Shown here in pieces: positions 56,192-60,000 of a stretch of 60,000 bases of DNA. The stretch is taken from assembly GCA_030704615.1 (NCBI GenBank), contig CM060731.1:71654756-71714755 (forward strand), written 5' to 3'. Position 1 is the stretch's first letter. The number at the start of each line of letters is the position of its first letter. The DNA comes from Takakia lepidozioides. Taxonomy: Eukaryota > Streptophyta > Takakiopsida > Takakiales > Takakiaceae. Made by a program: the position numbers and the translations under genes. The notes under the pieces are model-generated. The model was given only the letters and a program-made list of their open reading frames with translations. It did no database searches and had not been told where the DNA came from.

Positions 56192-57848
56192 GGCCTGCAC
56201 AAGTCCAAGGTCTGGTTCTCCTCTCGGACCCTGCAAAAACGGCAAAGTTGCATTACCATCCTATCCTTGCTTCTACGTTAACAAAGTTCCCAATAAATGA
56301 ACATGGTTCTAAGCACTTGCAACAAAAATAGACTAATGGACTTAGATAAGAGGTCTGGTTCTTACATCAGCAGGATCCATGTACCATGTCTCATAAGCAT
56401 TCCGTATGCCAGGATCCAGCTTGTCATTGCACTCCATGTCCCTTGAGAGTTTGAGGCATTCAACAGGATCCTTGATGATACTTGGGTCCATGATATCTGC
56501 GGTTTGTGACATCAAAATGTACAAGCCTGTAGGGGCAGCCATGTCTGGTAGGTCACCAAGAGCATCGAGCTCTCCCCCCAAAGTGAATGTATTTGTTGTT
56601 TCCAGATCTCTTGAGTGTATGTCCTCCAGAGTCAGTGACTTCTGTTTGTAAGAATTAGGGGGGGGTGGACACTCAAGCATCATTGGCCCTGATAAGTCTA
56701 TTTGCACATTCATCCCCATTGGGATTTCGCTGAGTGCACTGTTCCGAATCGTGCATGTGTGCTGCCCACCATTTTCTAGTATGTCCTGCAATAAAGGAGG
56801 AAGTGGGAGCTTGAGCTTCCCGTGCGCCACCGATACCCTGGACTGAGGTGCATTGGATTTCTTTCCTCCTGCTGTTTGATGACCCACAGAGGGCTTTTTT
56901 ATGGTACTCTGAAATGCATCGTCCATGTCCTCATTGCCCGTAGAGTACGCCTTGACACATGTGGCATTGACTTTCATGGTTTTGTTGGTTTTTTTTTTTT
57001 CTTGATGGCTCCACCTCTTCTGTAGGCTCTCTCTTCCTCTTTTCCTGATTTGGAGGCTTCATACCTAACTTCTCCTTTCAACTCCTCATTTTCTCCTTGG
57101 GAAATGTTGGGTACATCTTCAAGGGAGGCCCTTTGTGCATAGGGCATGATTGTCTTAAGCGATGGTAGCTCAGACTATTCTTGTCCTTGAAATTCACATC
57201 ACAGTACTTGCAAAAGAATGGACGCCTCTCAAAACCCAATTACTCATGTCGTTGACATTCAATATGAGCTTCCACATCAAGCCGCAGATTTTTGGCATGT
57301 ATCTCCAGGTCAACAAGGGCAATGTTGGCAGATGCCTGCTCATTCCGTCGCCTCAATGGCACCTCTAGTAGAGGGGTCTAGAAACTAGGCAATCCAAGTA
57401 CCAACCGCAGCTTGCAAGATGTTTCGGGCCCCAGTCAGCCAAAATCCCTGTAGTTAACTTGGTCTGCTTCCCTGCTTGAGCTAGCCACAATCCGGATGTT
57501 TGTCCAGGCAATTCTCCACCATGAGAATGTTTTATATGTACCTGATGGCACACACACAGCCAAATTATGCACTACATGGGTTCACTTCAAGCTTAAACCC
57601 AAATTCGACACACGAAACTGTGGTGGAGAACTCACCCCTTCCGCCCATCTAATGGCCGCCTTCTCCAAGATCACCCGTGCGTTTTCACGTACTTGAAAAG
57701 CATCGTAGACAGAAATTGCTAGTTGTGGGCTGCCATGACTTATGTTGGCATTGGCTTGTTGCGCGTGACCGCCGTCAACCATGAGGTCAACTTGTGCTTC
57801 AATCATCGTTGTTAAGGCCATGGTACTGCCATCCTCTGGGCCGTCCAT

Positions 57849-60000
57849 AAGCAGTCACTCTATTCCAGTTTTCAGCACGTTCTACTTTGTTCTCTTTACT
57901 CCATACCCCATCATCTCAATAGCCTAAGCACCTGTATACGCACACGATTATATAGAACGAGAACTTCAAATGTCCCACTAATCTAATGTTATGGCAACCG
58001 ATTATCATCACTGGCTTGGGTGACATCCTTTTGGAGGTTCCATTTCTTCCATAGAGCTATTTCCACTGATTAATCATGTGCAATGCTCTCCAGTCCTGGA
58101 AACTATGAGCGAACTATTAGAAAATAAGACATGTCGTTCTTCAGCAGTTGTGATGAAGAGGGAAAGCTCCTTACTTTTCCACCTATTGTTGCAGCTGACA
58201 CGACCACCCGTTTGTCCTTCAGGGTGAATGCAGGGTTGACTGGACCAAAATGGACGTTATCGGCACAGTTTTAGATTACTGCAATTGATGGTGTCATCAA
58301 TTGAATTTGAATTAACTCATTAAAACCAGAAAATATATATTTCATTGGATTCCTAGCTTCAATATGCACCCATAGCAACTCTCCAATCATAAATCCGATA
58401 AGAAATGACTCCACTATGGACTTTTGAACACCGTCATTGTGGACTGTTACCTTAGTGAATGGAGTTACAATGGACTCAAGTTCTCATATGTGCCATTGGT
58501 GAATTCCATTGAAATTTGGACATAAGGTGGCCATTTTGGTCCACATCTTAGGTATGGATTTGAAGTGGCAAAATCATCTGTCATTTGTCTCATTTGGACT
58601 AATATATGTAAAAAACATAGGCGTTTTTTGAAAAGTCCATAGCTCATCTTGTTTTTTGGATTTTGGGTGTCATTTTTTTTCTAGAACTATAAAAACCTAT
58701 AATCTTCAATGGCTAGGTGGCATATTGAATTTTTTTTGTAAACTCTAATTTTTAGTTTTTCATAATTTCTCTAAATAATAGACTAAAATATTTAATAAAT
58801 TATAACTTTACTATTTGGGATAGGACTCTTTACTAAATATGTTCAGTATACCATTATATATCACTAAAATAATATTTTGGATAGTATCCTCAACTTTTTG
58901 GTTTTTGGTCATGGACTTTCATGGAGGAGGATCTGCCATTTTTGGTCCACTCAACCCTGCAACTGCCCTTCACCTGCACGTACCCATACAAGTAGTACGT
59001 CCTTGTCAAAGTGCAATAAAGTCAATATGTCAATCATTTTACCCACTTGAAAGCGAGGTGGACGAACAAAGATCTGAGGATACTAGCTCTATTTAGTGAT
59101 TAATGACAGATCGGGAAAATACTGTGGACAGAACAACGCAGCACTGATAAAGAGTATGTCAAAAGTTCATACGATCCTTCAATCCATATGAATAACTATA
59201 TATGGGAATGCTTGAATGTTCTGACTTTATGGTGCGTGCAACCACGAACATTGGTCCTGCTCAGAATCCCGAGTTGACACGTCAGCATACCAAACACAAC
59301 CCTTTCAAATGCCATGGCTCTCAAGAGCCCTTCACTATGGGCTTGATTGTTGCACAGAAGCAGAACAAGAAAAGCATCAAAGCAAGAAGAGAGCATCAGG
59401 AACAAACGTGCGAGCTGCATCTTGCAAAGACCCAAACTCATTGATATCTTTTGTCTAGCCCTACACCCGCCTGTCATATGACTGAATGTCTCACCGGCAG
59501 ATAGACGATCCTCCCACTTGGTCGGCTCCTATGACAGTTGCTTGTGACAGTGATCTTGACCTGCCCAATCACCCCTCCCACATAACCACAATTAGTAAGG
59601 TATGTCTTAGCAGCAAGGCCAGAGATGTCTCATTTGACTCGAAATGCAAATAGTCTCGCTGAAATGTTTGTCCCAGCTCTGAAATTCGACGGGGAGATTA
59701 TGAATGGAAAAGTAGATAATTATTTAGTGACAGGGATACATGCCAAGAAGCATTTGACAACACTTCCACATGTTCTCCATGCTCCACATCTAATCAATTG
59801 AAATCACTTCATGAACGGCAGGCCCTAATTTAGAGCCAACTTGGCCAAAAGTCCAGGAAGCTATATGAATAAAATGTGTATCTTATGCCCCCAAGCTCTC
59901 ATGAGTGATGGAAGGCTGGCGGAGGATTCTCCTCTAGAATAAAGGTCACTTGCAGCCTTCCTCCCCAGGTCACATATCCATATTTCTTTCTCCAGGTCCA
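57849..60000. other. AT-rich end region, no gene recognised
   Basis: The first 100-200 bases could hold the 5' end of the interrupted gene. Beyond that the region is AT-rich (notably 58680-58880) with only short open frames and no motif that I recognise on either strand. Confidence 0.45.

Larger units (their letters stand above)
48047..57848 (-). pseudogene. Unrecognised zinc-finger gene, disrupted by an LTR retrotransposon
   Basis: Coding pieces in order: 57848-57582 (88 aa); a region near 57380-57010 with a C2H2/C2HC-type finger (CKYCDVNFKDKNSLSYHRLR, then C) and a Lys-rich tract; 56977-56366 ending at donor GAT|GTAAGA; a 135-nt intron; then an exon starting at 56230 that is cut at 56192 and resumes at 49352 with FRRLRNGEPKVEARTDEFYR. 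Further pieces run at 49160-48610 (KKWGWSLLHVML...) and 48688-48047. The exon reads smoothly across the retrotransposon once one target copy is counted. Other damage exists: an in-frame TAA near 57242, a one-base frame change near 49165 and another near 48690. I do not recognise the family; the finger suggests nucleic-acid binding. It may be a host gene or a domesticated transposon gene. Confidence 0.6.

Overview
The window is nuclear DNA of a land plant. The signs are GT-AG introns, a plant-type SC35 splicing factor, a NAR2/NRT3 nitrate-transport partner, S-domain receptor kinases, PLS-class pentatricopeptide (PPR) genes with DYW tails, a chromodomain Ty3/gypsy element primed by initiator-Met tRNA, and a PIF/Harbinger element. 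The cluster of recently amplified PPR-DYW genes suggests a seed-free plant (bryophyte, lycophyte or fern) with heavy organellar C-to-U editing, but the species cannot be fixed from the sequence alone.

Layout. 0-12 kb is a repeat- and pseudogene-rich block: degenerate tandem repeats (0.4-1 kb), an S-domain receptor-like kinase in three pieces (1.85-2.8 kb +, 2.8-3.56 kb inverted, 11.5-11.9 kb +), CTAGTGG minisatellites (3.9-4.6 kb), a multiply frameshifted kinase-like pseudogene (4.9-6.2 kb, -), a likely SINE, about 15 GCGACCGCC/GGCGGTCGC palindromes (6.75-7.53 kb), and a decayed PIF/Harbinger element with its transposase (+) and Myb-like (-) genes. 12.3-16 kb holds an intact Cactin gene and, on the other strand, an uncertain gene with a Dof-like CX2CX21C motif. 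16.6-36 kb is a PPR-DYW cluster: an orphan E/DYW tail, two minus-strand pseudogenes, one plus-strand truncated copy that forms a large inverted repeat with its neighbour, and one intact 979-aa gene at 33.06-36.0 kb. 37.2-38.3 kb is a two-exon NAR2/NRT3 gene. 41.4-47.2 kb (-) is an eight-exon SC35-like gene whose fourth exon is duplicated as two 67-nt versions separated by only 54 nt, the signature of mutually exclusive splicing. 48.0-57.85 kb (-) is an unrecognised, decaying zinc-finger gene interrupted inside an exon by a 6.8-kb Ty3/gypsy chromovirus with a perfect 5-bp target duplication (GGCCT). 57.9-60 kb is AT-rich and shows no gene.

Active, intact genes appear to be Cactin and SC35 (pre-mRNA splicing), NAR2/NRT3 (nitrate uptake) and PPR gene 4 (organelle RNA editing). 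Most of the rest is a record of duplication and decay: PPR repeat units multiplying and diverging at RNA-recognition residues, a piece of the SC35 gene copied beside a PPR gene, and transposon genes each ended by TGA codons that look like CpG decay.
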